NCBI RefSeq assembly: GCF_004365965.1
Contig: NZ_SOEB01000008.1
Span: 62,001-126,000 of the forward strand
From: Rhodovulum visakhapatnamense
GTDB lineage: Bacteria; Pseudomonadota; Alphaproteobacteria; Rhodobacterales; Rhodobacteraceae
DNA: 64,000 nucleotides
Direction of reading: 5' to 3'
Made by a program: the position numbers and the translations under genes. This document shows, piece after piece, positions 18,271-29,872 of the stretch; the first letter of the stretch is position 1, and each line of letters starts with the position of its first letter. The notes beneath the pieces were generated by a model. That model was given only the letters and a program-made list of their open reading frames with translations, made no database searches and was not told the DNA's origin.

Positions 18271-19065
18271 ATGAAGATCGCCGATCTGGGCGACGTCGCG
18301 TTGCATTACCGTGAGGATGGCGACCCCGACGGACCGCCCGTGGTCTTTTCCAATCCGCTGGGCTGCGACCTGCGGGTCTGGGACGCCGTGGTGGAGCTGT
18401 TGCCGCCCGGGCTGCGCGCGATCCGCTATGACATGCGCGGCCACGGCCTGTCCTCCTGTCCGCCCGGCCCTTATGCGATGGGCGTGCTGGTGCGCGATGC
18501 CGAACGGCTGCTCGAGTTTCTGGGGGTCCGCGATTGCGTCTTCGTCGGCCTGTCGATCGGCGGGATGATCGCGCAGGGGCTGGCGGTCAAGCGGCTCGAC
18601 CTGGTCCGGGCGATGGTGCTGTCGAACACCGCCGCCAAGATCGGCACGGCCGCGATCTGGCAGGACCGGATGGCGATGGTGTGCGCAGGCGGGATCGAGG
18701 CCCTGGCCGAGGGCACGATGGACCGCTGGTTCTCGCGCCCCTTCCGACAAAGCCCCGACTGCGCGCTCTGGCGCAACATGCTGACCCGCCAGCCGGTCGA
18801 GGGGTATCTGGGCTGCTGCGCCGCCATTTCGGGCACCGATTTCTACACGCCGACCGCCAGCCTGACCCTGCCGACCCTGGCCATTGCGGGCAGCGAGGAC
18901 GGCTCGACCCCGCCCGATCTGGTGCGAGAGACGGCGGCCCTGATCAAGGGCGCGCATTTTCACCTGATCCGCGGCGCGGGCCATCTGCCCTGCGTCGAGA
19001 AGCCCGGCGATTATGCCGATGTCCTGACCGCCTTCCTGAAAGAGATCGGCCATGTCGCGGACTGA
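18271..19065 (+). CDS. pcaD: 3-oxoadipate enol-lactonase-like alpha/beta hydrolase
   Basis: PcaD opens 3-oxoadipate enol-lactone in the beta-ketoadipate route for aromatic compounds. The 264-residue protein has the family-typical VFSNPLGCDLRVWD, the nucleophile elbow GLSIGGMIAQGL, the stretch RAMVLSNTAAKIG and the catalytic histidine in GAGHLPCVEKP. The match to PcaD is good, but no other pca genes are in the window, so the in vivo substrate is not assured. GGGAGGA lies upstream of the ATG, 59 bases after the EEP gene. Confidence 0.8.
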   Translation: MKIADLGDVALHYREDGDPDGPPVVFSNPLGCDLRVWDAVVELLPPGLRAIRYDMRGHGLSSCPPGPYAMGVLVRDAERLLEFLGVRDCVFVGLSIGGMIAQGLAVKRLDLVRAMVLSNTAAKIGTAAIWQDRMAMVCAGGIEALAEGTMDRWFSRPFRQSPDCALWRNMLTRQPVEGYLGCCAAISGTDFYTPTASLTLPTLAIAGSEDGSTPPDLVRETAALIKGAHFHLIRGAGHLPCVEKPGDYADVLTAFLKEIGHVAD

Positions 19066-19193
19066 GAAAGCGTCGCGAGAATGGTGAAATTCGAACCTCA
19101 CGCCTCCTCTGAACGGCGGATATTCTGGTTTTTTGGGCATTCGAAACGCAAAAATCGAACATTCCGCGGTCATCCTTCGAAGGACCTCCCGGC

Positions 19194-19901
19194 ATGACCG
19201 CTTTTCTTCTGATCCATGGCTCCTGCCACGGGGCATGGTGCTGGCGCGACGTGCTGCCCGCCCTTCGGAACGCGGGGGCCGAGGCCCGCGCCATCGACCT
19301 CCCCTCACATGGCGACGATCCGACGCCGCTGGCCGATGTCACGCTCGACCTCTATGCCGATGCGATCCTCGACGCCATCGACGAACCGGTGATCCTGGTC
19401 GGCCATTCGATGGCCGGTTTCCCGATCTCGGCCGCCGCCGAGAAGGCACCCGAGAAGATCCGGTCGCTGGTCTATGTCTGCGCCTATGTCCCGGTCACGG
19501 GCCTCTCGCTGGTCGACATGCGCCGCGCCGGGCCGCGCCAGCCCCTGCTTGACGCCATCGTCAAATCCGAGGACGGGGTTTCGTTCAGTTTCGATCCCGA
19601 GAAGGTGCGCGACAAGCTCTTTCACGATTGCCCGCACGAGGCCGTGGCCTACGCCAAGGCCCGGCTGGGGCCGCAGCCGATCCTGCCCCAGGCCACACCG
19701 ATCGCGCTGAGCGAGCGCTATAGGTCTGTTCCGAAACGCTATATCCGTTGCCTGCAGGACCGCACCATTCCCCCTGACTATCAGGCGACCATGACTGCGG
19801 ACTGGCCTGCGGACCGGATCGACGCCTTAAACTGTTCGCACTCGCCCTTCCTGGCCCAGCCCGAAGCGCTGGCGGCCCTTCTGTTGCGCGCCGCCGGATG
19901 A
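19194..19901 (+). CDS. Alpha/beta hydrolase, methylesterase/hydroxynitrile-lyase-like
   Basis: This 235-residue protein shows the features of the salicylate-esterase/HNL-like hydrolases: LLIHGSCHGAWCWRDVLPAL, the nucleophile elbow VGHSMAGFPIS and the histidine in NCSHSPFLAQPE. Small esters are likely substrates. Its stop overlaps the start of the following BKACE gene, so it may have been its partner. The 128 bases upstream are comparatively AT-rich and probably hold a promoter. Confidence 0.83.
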   Translation: MTAFLLIHGSCHGAWCWRDVLPALRNAGAEARAIDLPSHGDDPTPLADVTLDLYADAILDAIDEPVILVGHSMAGFPISAAAEKAPEKIRSLVYVCAYVPVTGLSLVDMRRAGPRQPLLDAIVKSEDGVSFSFDPEKVRDKLFHDCPHEAVAYAKARLGPQPILPQATPIALSERYRSVPKRYIRCLQDRTIPPDYQATMTADWPADRIDALNCSHSPFLAQPEALAALLLRAAG

Positions 19902-20742
19902 CCCGGCCCCGTATCCTTTGCGCGGCGATCACCGGTTCGGTCGCGGGGAAGGAAGACAATCCGGCGGTGCCGATCACCCTGGCCGAGCAGGTCGAAAGCC
20001 TGCAGGACTGTTTCGAGGCCGGGGCCGCCATCGCCCATTGCCATGTCCGCAATGACGACCAGAGCCCAAGCGCCGGCACCGAGACATTCGCCCGCCTGAT
20101 GGAGGGCATCCGCAAGCACTGCCCCGGCATGATCGTGCACGTCTCGATCGGCGGCGGTCGGGCGCCGGCGCGGTCCGGGGCGGGATGCCGCCGTTCTGCC
20201 CCGACATGGCCTCGCTTGCGGTCGGATCGAACAATTGTCCGACACGAGTCTACGGGAATCCGCCCGATCTGGTCGACTGGCTGGCCTCGGAAATGCAGAA
20301 ATCCGATGTGAAGCCCGAAATCGAGGCCTTCGATCTGAGCCATATCTTCCAGGCGGTGAAGATGAGCCGGGACAGCCGCCTGAAGGCGCCGCTTTACGTT
20401 CAGTTCGTGACGGGAGTCAGGAATGCGATGCCCGCCGACCGCCCGAGCTTCGAATTCTATGTCGAGACGCTGAAGCGGATCGCCCCCGATGCCGAATGGT
20501 GCGGCGCTGGGATCGGGCGCCACCAGATCGAGATCAATGAATGGTTCATCGCGCCGGACGGCCATACCCGCACCGGGCTCGAGGACAATGTCCGGCTCGA
20601 CAACGACAGACTGGCGCCCTCGAACGCCGCGCCGGTGCGGCGCGCGGCCGAGCTCTGCGCGCGCCACGGGCGCCCGGTCGCCAGCCCCGTCGAGGCCCGC
20701 GCGATCCTCGGCCTGCCGCCCGTCCCCGCGAAGGGGGTTTGA
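19898..20742 (+). pseudogene. BKACE (beta-keto acid cleavage) family gene, frameshifted
   Basis: BKACE enzymes condense a beta-keto acid with acetyl-CoA and release acetoacetate plus a CoA ester. The 5' part (from the ATG at 19898, overlapping the previous stop) has the zinc-site AAIAHCHVRND and CPGMIVHVSIGGGR. At about 20160 the family sequence moves from frame 2 to frame 1 and continues GMPPFCPDMASLAVGSNN to the stop at 20742, including APSNAAPVRRAAEL. Adding four bases (a second TCGG) would restore frame and give about 282 residues, the normal family length. It is either a recent pseudogene or a base-calling error. Confidence 0.85.
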
Positions 20743-20797
20743 ACCGGACACGCCGCCGGGCTATGCCGAGGGCGTTCTTTCCCGCGGAAGGCCCGCC

Positions 20798-22027
20798 ATG
20801 CCCCAGCCCCCTAACCGTCTTCCGATCGTCTTCATCCTGGTGACGCTGGTGCTCGACGCCATCGGGATCGGGCTGATCCTGCCGGTGATGCCGGATCTGA
20901 TCCGCGACATCGACGGCGGCACGGACCTTGGCCAGGCAGCGGTCTGGGGCGGGGTCCTGTCCACCGTCTTCGCGGTCATGCAGTTTCTCTGCGGCCCGAC
21001 CGTCGGCAGCCTCTCGGACCGGTTCGGCCGCCGCCCGGTGCTGCTGATCTCGCTGGCGACGATGGCGCTCGATTATGTGGTGATGGCGCTGGCGGGCTCG
21101 ATCTGGCTGCTGCTGGCCGCGCGCGTCGTGGGCGGCGTCACCGCCTCGACGCAGGCCACGGCCAGCGCCTTTCTGGCCGACATCTCGAAGCCCGAGGAAA
21201 AGGCCGCGCGCTTCGGCATGGTCGGCGCCTCTTTCGGGATCGGCTTCGTGATCGGGCCGCTCATCGGCGGGTTTCTGGGCGAGCTGGGCCCGCGCGCGCC
21301 GTTCTGGGCCGCCGCGGCGCTGGCCACGCTGAACCTGATCTTCGGCGCGCTCGTTCTGCCCGAGACCGTCACCGACCGCATCCGCCGCCCGTTCGAGTGG
21401 CGCCGCGCAAACCCCTTGGGTGCGTTCCGCGCCATCGGCCGCCTGCCCGGCATCCGGCCGCTTCTGCTGCTGTTTTTCCTCTATGAATTCGCGATGTTCA
21501 TCTATCCGGCGATCTGGGCCTATTTCACCCAGTACCGCTTTGGCTGGAGCACGGGCACCGTCGGCATTTCGCTGGCGATGTTCGGGATCGGGGTCGCCAT
21601 CGTGCAGGGCGGGCTGATCCGCGTCGTGCTGCGCGTGATGGGCGAGAGGATCGCGGTCTGGTACGGGCTTGGCTATAATTTCTTGGCCTTCATCGCCATC
21701 GGCCTGATCGGCAACGGCACCGCCGTTCTGGTGCTGACACCGATGATCGCGCTTGGCGCGGTGGTGACGCCCGCGCTTCTGGGCATGATGTCGAAGGCGG
21801 CCGACGACAACCAGCAGGGCGAGTTGCAGGGCATGGTCAGTTCGCTGCGGTCGGTCGCGATGATCGCCTCGCCGCTGGTGATGACCCAGACCTTCTTCCT
21901 GTTCAGCCGCCCCGACGCGCCCCTGCACCTGCCCGGTGGACCCTTCCTGCTGGCTGCGGGGGTGATGATCGTCTGCGCCACCGTCTTCGCAGCACGACGC
22001 GGCGCCCCCCGGACGGCCGGAGCCTGA
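20798..22027 (+). CDS. MFS drug efflux transporter, TetA-like
   Basis: The 409-residue protein has about 12 hydrophobic helices and the MFS motif A GSLSDRFGRRPVLL between helices 2 and 3, plus GPLIGGFLGELGPRAPFW, the motif C-like region of drug/H+ antiporters of the TetA/DHA1 group. The early VLDAIGIGLILPVMPDLI segment is typical of the tetracycline-resistance branch, but resistance cannot be inferred for a chromosomal gene of this sort. GGAAGG lies in front of the ATG at 20798. It follows the broken BKACE gene by 55 bases. Confidence 0.88.
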   Translation: MPQPPNRLPIVFILVTLVLDAIGIGLILPVMPDLIRDIDGGTDLGQAAVWGGVLSTVFAVMQFLCGPTVGSLSDRFGRRPVLLISLATMALDYVVMALAGSIWLLLAARVVGGVTASTQATASAFLADISKPEEKAARFGMVGASFGIGFVIGPLIGGFLGELGPRAPFWAAAALATLNLIFGALVLPETVTDRIRRPFEWRRANPLGAFRAIGRLPGIRPLLLLFFLYEFAMFIYPAIWAYFTQYRFGWSTGTVGISLAMFGIGVAIVQGGLIRVVLRVMGERIAVWYGLGYNFLAFIAIGLIGNGTAVLVLTPMIALGAVVTPALLGMMSKAADDNQQGELQGMVSSLRSVAMIASPLVMTQTFFLFSRPDAPLHLPGGPFLLAAGVMIVCATVFAARRGAPRTAGA

Positions 22028-22148
22028 CCCGTCCTTCCCCCACGGCCCGCTCCCGGGTCGGGTCTGCGCGTATTGACAGGTTCGAAACCATGCGAAAGGT
22101 ATCCCGAACCGGTGGGAGAACCGCGCCCGCCGGGCATCGGAGTGCGAC

Positions 22149-23216
22149 TTGAGACCAACTCGGCATGGGATCTGCGCCTTGGGCGCCCTTCTTCTGGCTG
22201 CGGCTCCGGCCGGGGCAGACCAGCCTCTGCCGGTGGAAATCATCCGGGTCGGTGCCGAATCCGCCGAAACCACCTACACCCTGACCGGCACAATCGAGGC
22301 GGTGGACGATTACCCCGCCTCGTTCCGGGACGGCGGCCGTATCGTCGAGGTGGCAGTCGAAGCGGGCGACGAGCTGGACCGGAATGACGTGATCGCGCAG
22401 GTCGATCCCACCGAGGCCAACGCCCGGCTGCGTGCGGCCACGGCTGCTCTGCAGGCAGCCGAGGCGGCGTTGGTGCAGGCCCGGCAGGCCCGCGACCGGG
22501 CGACGCGCCTGCTGGACGAGGGCAACACGACGCAATCCGACCTCGATGCCGCGGTGCAGGCCTATCTGTCGGCCCGGTCCGACCGGAACGGGGCCAGGGC
22601 CCGGCGCGCCGTCGCTGCCCGCGCCGCCGAGGACACCGTGCTGCGCGCCATCGAGCCCGCGATCGTGACCCACCGCTCGGCCGAGCCGGGCCAGGTCATG
22701 GCCGCCGGGCAGACGGTGGTGACCCTGGCAAATCGCGGCCCGCGCGAGGCGGTGTTCCAGGTCCCCGACATCCCCGAACTCGGCGCCTTTCTGGGCAGCC
22801 ACGTGCGGCTGAGCCCACTGGAGGGCGGCCCCGGCCCCGGCACCAGCGCCCCGGTCAGCGAGCTTGCGCCGGTCGTGGGCGGCAATGGCACGGTCGAGAC
22901 CAAGGTCCGCATCAATGGCACGGCCGCGCAGCTCTTTTCCATCGGCCAGCCGGTCGTTGGGGTCGTCACCCTGGCCCGCCAGACGGCGATAACGGTCCCC
23001 TGGACGGCGCTGACAGCGACCGCCGACGGCCCGGCCGTCTGGACAGTCGACCCCGCCGACAGCCGGGTTCGGCTCGCCCCGGTCGAGATCGGCGCCTATA
23101 CCGACGGCGGCATCCGCATTGCCGCGGGCCTGGCCGAGGGCGAAGCCGTGGTCGGCGCCGGGTCCCAGTACCTTTTCCCAGGGCGCGAGGTTCGCCCGCT
23201 TGAGGGCTCCGAATGA
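22149..23216 (+). CDS. RND efflux periplasmic adaptor (first of two)
   Basis: This 355-residue membrane-fusion protein starts at a TTG 7 bases after GGAG. A signal peptide (ICALGALLLAAAPAGA, cleavage about residue 23) precedes a barrel-sandwich/lipoyl half (GGRIVEVAVEAGDELDRNDV), a helical hairpin (residues ~90-150) and a beta-barrel. The second lipoyl half sits around RSAEPGQVMAAGQTVV. It overlaps the next adaptor gene by 4 bases. It would link the inner-membrane pump to an outer-membrane channel, which is not encoded nearby. Confidence 0.9.
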   Translation: MRPTRHGICALGALLLAAAPAGADQPLPVEIIRVGAESAETTYTLTGTIEAVDDYPASFRDGGRIVEVAVEAGDELDRNDVIAQVDPTEANARLRAATAALQAAEAALVQARQARDRATRLLDEGNTTQSDLDAAVQAYLSARSDRNGARARRAVAARAAEDTVLRAIEPAIVTHRSAEPGQVMAAGQTVVTLANRGPREAVFQVPDIPELGAFLGSHVRLSPLEGGPGPGTSAPVSELAPVVGGNGTVETKVRINGTAAQLFSIGQPVVGVVTLARQTAITVPWTALTATADGPAVWTVDPADSRVRLAPVEIGAYTDGGIRIAAGLAEGEAVVGAGSQYLFPGREVRPLEGSE

Positions 23217-24283
23217 TCCGCCTGCTCGTTCTTGCCCTTGCGACCCTTCCCGCGGCCGCCCACTCGGCAAGCCCGGCCTGCGGCGACATTCCGGCCACCG
23301 GGCGTCCCGTGGTCTCGGAGACAGTCAGTTCCGATCCGACCCGAAAGCGCGCCTTTGCCGGAGTGGTCGCGGCCACGCACAGCACCGATCTGGCCTTTCA
23401 GACCATCGGCCGCGTCGCCCGGATCGAGGTCGATCCCGGCGACCGCGTCGCGGGCGGCGACGTGCTGGCGACGCTTGATCGGGTGAGCCTGCAGGAAGAC
23501 GTCGCCTCGGCCCGCGCGGCGCTGAGCGCGGCCCTTGCCGAAGCCGCCTTTGCCCGTCAAAGCTTCGAGCGCGTGAACACCCTGGCCGAGCGCGGGATCG
23601 CGCCCCGCGCTCAGCTGGAAGAGGCCGAGGCCACGCGCGATGCGACCCAGGCCCAGGCCGAGGCCGCCCAGGCCGATCTGGCCCGGGCGCGCGATGCGCT
23701 GGGCCATGGCACGCTGGTCGCCCCGAATGACGGGATCGTGCTCTCGACCGAAGTCGAGGAGGGCACGGTGGTCGCCGCGGGCACCCCGATCCTGACCCTT
23801 GCCGATCTGAAGGGCCGCGAGGCGGTGATCGACGTGCCGACCGAATTCCTGCAGGTTCTGCCGCGCGATGCGCAGTTCGAGGTCGTGGTCCATGCCGAAT
23901 TCGCCAATCCCCGCAAGGCGCGGCTGCGGCTGGTCGAACCGGTCATCGGCGACAATATCCGCACCCGGCGGTTGCGCCTGACGATCACCGAAGGCGATTC
24001 CGATTTCCGCATCGGCAGCCTTGTGTCGGCCACCCTCGCCCAACTGGATCTGCCCGTGATGACCCTGCCCGCGACCGCCCTGACCGGGTCCGAAACCGAT
24101 CCGGCGGTCTGGCGTGTGCTGCCGCCCGACCGACGGGTCGAGCGCGTGGCCGTCCGCATCGGGCGGCAGCTTGCCGACCGGATCGAGATCACCGAAGGCC
24201 TTTCGGTCGGCGACGAGATCGTGATCAGGGGCGCGGCCTGCCTGCGCGACGGGCTGGCTGTCGGCCCCCGGGTGGCCCCATGA
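23213..24283 (+). CDS. RND efflux periplasmic adaptor (second of two)
   Basis: This 356-residue protein has a signal peptide (MIRLLVLALATLPAAAHSA) and the MFP pattern: TIGRVARIEVDPGDRVAGGD as the first lipoyl half, a long alpha hairpin rich in Ala and Glu (residues ~85-160), and TLVAPNDGIVLSTEVEEGT as the second half. It overlaps both neighbours by ATGA junctions. Two different adaptors with one pump suggest a heteromeric adaptor ring, as known for some RND systems (for example MdtA-like pairs and TriAB). Confidence 0.9.
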   Translation: MIRLLVLALATLPAAAHSASPACGDIPATGRPVVSETVSSDPTRKRAFAGVVAATHSTDLAFQTIGRVARIEVDPGDRVAGGDVLATLDRVSLQEDVASARAALSAALAEAAFARQSFERVNTLAERGIAPRAQLEEAEATRDATQAQAEAAQADLARARDALGHGTLVAPNDGIVLSTEVEEGTVVAAGTPILTLADLKGREAVIDVPTEFLQVLPRDAQFEVVVHAEFANPRKARLRLVEPVIGDNIRTRRLRLTITEGDSDFRIGSLVSATLAQLDLPVMTLPATALTGSETDPAVWRVLPPDRRVERVAVRIGRQLADRIEITEGLSVGDEIVIRGAACLRDGLAVGPRVAP

Positions 24284-27200
24284 GCCTGCGCCCGCGCTTC
24301 AACCTGTCGGACTGGGCGCTCGGCCACCGCTCGCTGGTCTGGTTCCTGATGCTGGTCTCGCTGGTTGCAGGCACGCTGGCCTATCTGTCGATGGGCCGCG
24401 AGGAGGACCCGTCCTTCGCGATCAAGGTCATGGTGGTCTCGGCCGCCCTGCCCGGCGCCACCGCCGAGGAAACGGTGACCCAGGTCACCGACCGGATCGA
24501 GAAGAAGCTGCAGGAAATCGACGCGCTCAAGTTTACCCGCTCGGTCACCTATCCCGGCCGGTCTGTCGTCTATGTCGAACTGCGCGATTCCACGCGCGCC
24601 GAAGAGGTCGATGCGACCTGGCTTCGGGTCCGCAACATGATGTCGGACATCCGGGCGGATTTCCCGTCGGAATTCGCGGGCTTTTCCTTCAACGACGATT
24701 TCGGCGACGTGTTCGGCAGCATCTATGCCTTCGTCGCCGACGGCTTCACGCCCCGCGAGCTGGAAGACCGGGTCGAGGATGTCCGATCCGAGATCCTGCG
24801 GCTCGACCAGACCGGCAAGGTCGAGCTGGTCGGTGTGCGCGCCCCCGAGATCCATATCGAGTTTTCCAACCGCCGCCTGGCCGCGCTCGGGCTCGACCGC
24901 GAGGCGGTGCTGGACACGCTGGCGCGGGAAAACGCCATCGTGCCCTCGGGCACGATCCGCACGACGGGCGAACGCATCCTGATCCGGGTCACCGGGCAAT
25001 ACGCCTCGGCCGAGGATCTGGCGGCAACGCCGCTCCGGACCGGCGATGTCTTCTATTCGCTGGCCGATGTGGCCGATGTGACCCCGGGCTATGCCGACCC
25101 GCCGGCCGAGCTTTTCCGCTATAACGGGCATGAAGGCATCGCGCTTCTGGTGGGCATGCGCGAGGGCGGCAACATCCTGAAATTCGGCGCCGAGCTCGAA
25201 GCGGTGATGGACGGGGTCGCCCAGCGGCTTCCGGTCGGGATCGAGGTCCACAAGGTCGCCGACCAGCCCAGGGTCGTCGAGGAGTCGGTCGGCCATTTCA
25301 CCAAGGCACTGGCCGAAGCGGTGCTGATCGTGCTGGCCGTCAGCTTCATTTCGCTCGGGCTTCGGGCGGGGATGGTGGTGACGCTGTCGATCCCGCTGGT
25401 GCTGGCCATGACCTTCGTGCTGCTCGACGTGATGGGCATCACACTGCAGCGGGTGTCGCTCGGCGCGCTGATCATCGCGCTGGGTCTGCTGGTCGATGAC
25501 GCGATGATCGCCATCGAGACGATGATTTCGCGGCTCGAAATCGGCGAGAACCTGACGAAGGCCGCCTCCTATGCCTGGACCTCGATTGCGTTTCCGATGC
25601 TGACCGGCACGCTGGTCACCGCCGCGGGCTTCATCCCCATCGCCTTCAATTCCAGCCAGGCGGGCGAATATACCCGGTCGCTGTTCTACGTCATTGCGAT
25701 CTCGCTCTTGCTCAGCTGGATCGTCGCCGTTCTGTTCGCGCCGATCCTCGGCGTGACCTTCCTGCCCAGGAAACTGCGCCATGCCCACCGCGCAGCGGGC
25801 CGCGTGCGCCGGGCCTTCCGCTCGGTCCTGCTGAAGGCGATGCGATTTCGCTGGACGACGATCCTGCTGACCTCCGCGCTTTTCGCGGCCTCGGTTGCTG
25901 GGCTCGGGCATGTGGAAAAACAGTTCTTTCCGACCTCGGAACGGCCTGAAATCATCGTCGAGGTCACGCTGCGCCAGAACGGCGCCTTTGCCGCAACCGA
26001 TGCCGCGATGGCCGATTTCGAGGCCTGGCTCGGCCAGCAGGACGAGGCCAGCTATTCGACCGCCTATGTCGGCCGCGGCGTTCCGCGCTTCGTGCTGACG
26101 CTCGACCAGCCGACCGCCAGCGAGAATATCGGCCAGCTCATGGTGATGACGCCGGGTCTCGAGGCCCGCGACCGGCTGCGCGCCAAGATCGCGGCCTATG
26201 ACCGCGCCCATCCCGAGGCGGATTTCTACACCCGCCTGATCGAGCTGGGTCCGCCGGTCGGCAAGCCGGTGCAGTACCGCCTGTCCGGCCCCGATATCGA
26301 ACCCCTGCGCGACCGGGCCCGCGATCTGGCGGCGCTGCTGGATGCCGATCCGCGGCTGACCTCGATCAGCCTGAACTGGTCGGAACCGGCCCGCGTGGTG
26401 CGGGTGATCCTCGATCAGGCGCGGCTGCGCCAGCTCGGGCTGACCCAGTCCGACGTGGCCCAGACCCTTTACGGTCTGTTCGAGGGCGCAGGCGTGACCG
26501 AACTGCGCGACGGTCGCAAGCTGGTCGATGTGCTGGCCCGGGGCGTGGCGGCCGACCGTTCCACCATCGCCGCGCTCGAGACGCTGCAATTCGGCAATGC
26601 CGCGGGCGACCCGATCCCGCTCTTGTCGATCGCGCGGCTGGAATGGACCACCGAACAGCCGGAAATCCACCAACGCGACCGGGTCCCGACGATCACCGTC
26701 GGCGCGGCAATCCGCGCCGACGAGCAGCCCGCCACCATCGTGGCCGACCTCACGCCCCGGATCGCGGCCTTTGCCAAGGACCTGCCGCCCGAGTACCGCG
26801 TCGCGCTGGGCGGGTCCGAGGAATCCAGCGCCGAAAGCCAGGCCCCGATCCTCGATGTGGTACCGGTGATGGTGCTCAGCATCCTGACGCTGGTCATGAT
26901 CCAGATGCAAAGCTTCCGGCTGCTGTTCGTGGTGCTGGCCGTGGCCCCGCTGGGACTGATCGGCGTGGTCGCGGCGCTGTTGCCCTCGGGCGCGCCGCTG
27001 GGCTTTGTCGCGCTGCTGGGGGTGCTGGCCCTCGTCGGCATCCTGATCCGCAACGCGGTGATCCTGATCCATGAGGTCGACGTGCTGATCCGGGCCGGAC
27101 AAAGCCCCTGGGAGGCTGTCTATGGCGCCTCGGACAGCCGCGCCCGGCCGATCCTGCTGACCGCTGCCGCGGCCAGCCTCGCGCTGATCCCGATCGCGCG

Positions 27201-27360
27201 CGAGGTGTTCTGGGGGCCGATGGCCTTCGCGATGATGGGCGGCATCATCGCCGGAACCGGCATCACCCTGCTGTTCGCTCCGGCGCTGTATTGCGTGGTC
27301 TTCCGGGTTCGTCCCCCGGCCCCCGCCGCCTCTGCCCCGAAGGCCGGGACCGGGAACTGA
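24280..27360 (+). CDS. RND family efflux permease (AcrB/MexF-like)
   Basis: The 1,026-residue inner-membrane pump has the RND layout of two halves, each with one helix, a large periplasmic loop and five more helices. The proton-relay aspartates are in ALGLLVDDAMIAIETM. The first half starts RSLVWFLMLVSLVAGTLAYL and the second LTSALFAASVAGLGHVEKQF. Both the sequence style and the double adaptor set resemble TriABC-like systems. Substrates (drugs, detergents, lipids) cannot be told. Confidence 0.94.
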   Translation: MSLRPRFNLSDWALGHRSLVWFLMLVSLVAGTLAYLSMGREEDPSFAIKVMVVSAALPGATAEETVTQVTDRIEKKLQEIDALKFTRSVTYPGRSVVYVELRDSTRAEEVDATWLRVRNMMSDIRADFPSEFAGFSFNDDFGDVFGSIYAFVADGFTPRELEDRVEDVRSEILRLDQTGKVELVGVRAPEIHIEFSNRRLAALGLDREAVLDTLARENAIVPSGTIRTTGERILIRVTGQYASAEDLAATPLRTGDVFYSLADVADVTPGYADPPAELFRYNGHEGIALLVGMREGGNILKFGAELEAVMDGVAQRLPVGIEVHKVADQPRVVEESVGHFTKALAEAVLIVLAVSFISLGLRAGMVVTLSIPLVLAMTFVLLDVMGITLQRVSLGALIIALGLLVDDAMIAIETMISRLEIGENLTKAASYAWTSIAFPMLTGTLVTAAGFIPIAFNSSQAGEYTRSLFYVIAISLLLSWIVAVLFAPILGVTFLPRKLRHAHRAAGRVRRAFRSVLLKAMRFRWTTILLTSALFAASVAGLGHVEKQFFPTSERPEIIVEVTLRQNGAFAATDAAMADFEAWLGQQDEASYSTAYVGRGVPRFVLTLDQPTASENIGQLMVMTPGLEARDRLRAKIAAYDRAHPEADFYTRLIELGPPVGKPVQYRLSGPDIEPLRDRARDLAALLDADPRLTSISLNWSEPARVVRVILDQARLRQLGLTQSDVAQTLYGLFEGAGVTELRDGRKLVDVLARGVAADRSTIAALETLQFGNAAGDPIPLLSIARLEWTTEQPEIHQRDRVPTITVGAAIRADEQPATIVADLTPRIAAFAKDLPPEYRVALGGSEESSAESQAPILDVVPVMVLSILTLVMIQMQSFRLLFVVLAVAPLGLIGVVAALLPSGAPLGFVALLGVLALVGILIRNAVILIHEVDVLIRAGQSPWEAVYGASDSRARPILLTAAAASLALIPIAREVFWGPMAFAMMGGIIAGTGITLLFAPALYCVVFRVRPPAPAASAPKAGTGN

Positions 27361-29403
<2,043 letters not shown>

Positions 29404-29427
29404 GCCAGGCCGTCCAGCGCCATCTCT

Positions 29428-29460
29428 GGCGGGCGCGCGTCCCCGCGCCCGTCCTTTTCC
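29428..29460 (+). terminator. Intrinsic terminator after the CoA-transferase gene
   Basis: GGCGGGCGCG (29428-29437) pairs with CGCGCCCGTC (29444-29453) over 10 bp with one G-U pair and is followed by CTTTTCC. It lies 25 bases after the stop codon at 29403. Confidence 0.65.
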
Positions 29461-29611
29461 AGCCGCCTGTCGAGGCTTGGTAGACTGCCGCCGGCAAGCG
29501 TCGCCCGAATCTGCTGTATTCCGATCTTCATCGCCTCTGCAGTGGCCCGTGCGCGGGCGCGCTTGCAAACGCGTGGGCCGCGCGGTCCGGACAGGTCGGC
29601 ACGCCGTGTCA

Positions 29612-29649
29612 CAAGAAAAAGCCCCGTCCGGGGGGAGGCCGGGCGGGGC
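29612..29649 (-). terminator. Intrinsic terminator on the minus strand downstream of the protease gene
   Basis: An 11-bp GC stem (GCCCCGTCCGG at 29621 with CCGGGCGGGGC ending at 29649, one G-U pair) is followed on the minus strand by TTTTTCTTGTG. It is a strong Rho-independent terminator shape, about 220 bases beyond the protease stop, perhaps a second-chance site behind the hairpin at 29821-29856. Confidence 0.65.
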
Positions 29650-29820
29650 AGGTTACACCCCGGTGTCCAGCCGGGGCGCGGGAGTATCCGACCGGACCCG
29701 GGGCAAGGATCGGGTCCGGGGTCGCCGCACCGGCCAACAGGGTCGGAACGGGCGATGTCAGGGCCCGGAGCCTTCCTCCTCCCGGGACGGGACTTGCCCG
29801 GACAAAGGAAAGACGGGGCC

Positions 29821-29856
29821 GCGGCCGGACGCCGGAGGGTGGTGGCGTCCGGCCGC
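29821..29856 (-). terminator. Perfect 13-bp hairpin after the DegP/DegQ gene
   Basis: GCGGCCGGACGCC (29821-29833) and GGCGTCCGGCCGC (29844-29856) are exact complements around a 10-base loop, 17 bases beyond the protease stop. The following minus-strand sequence is only weakly T-rich (GTCTTTCCTTTG). It probably acts as terminator or 3'-end stabiliser. Confidence 0.55.
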
Positions 29857-29872
29857 CTGTCACGACCGGCCG

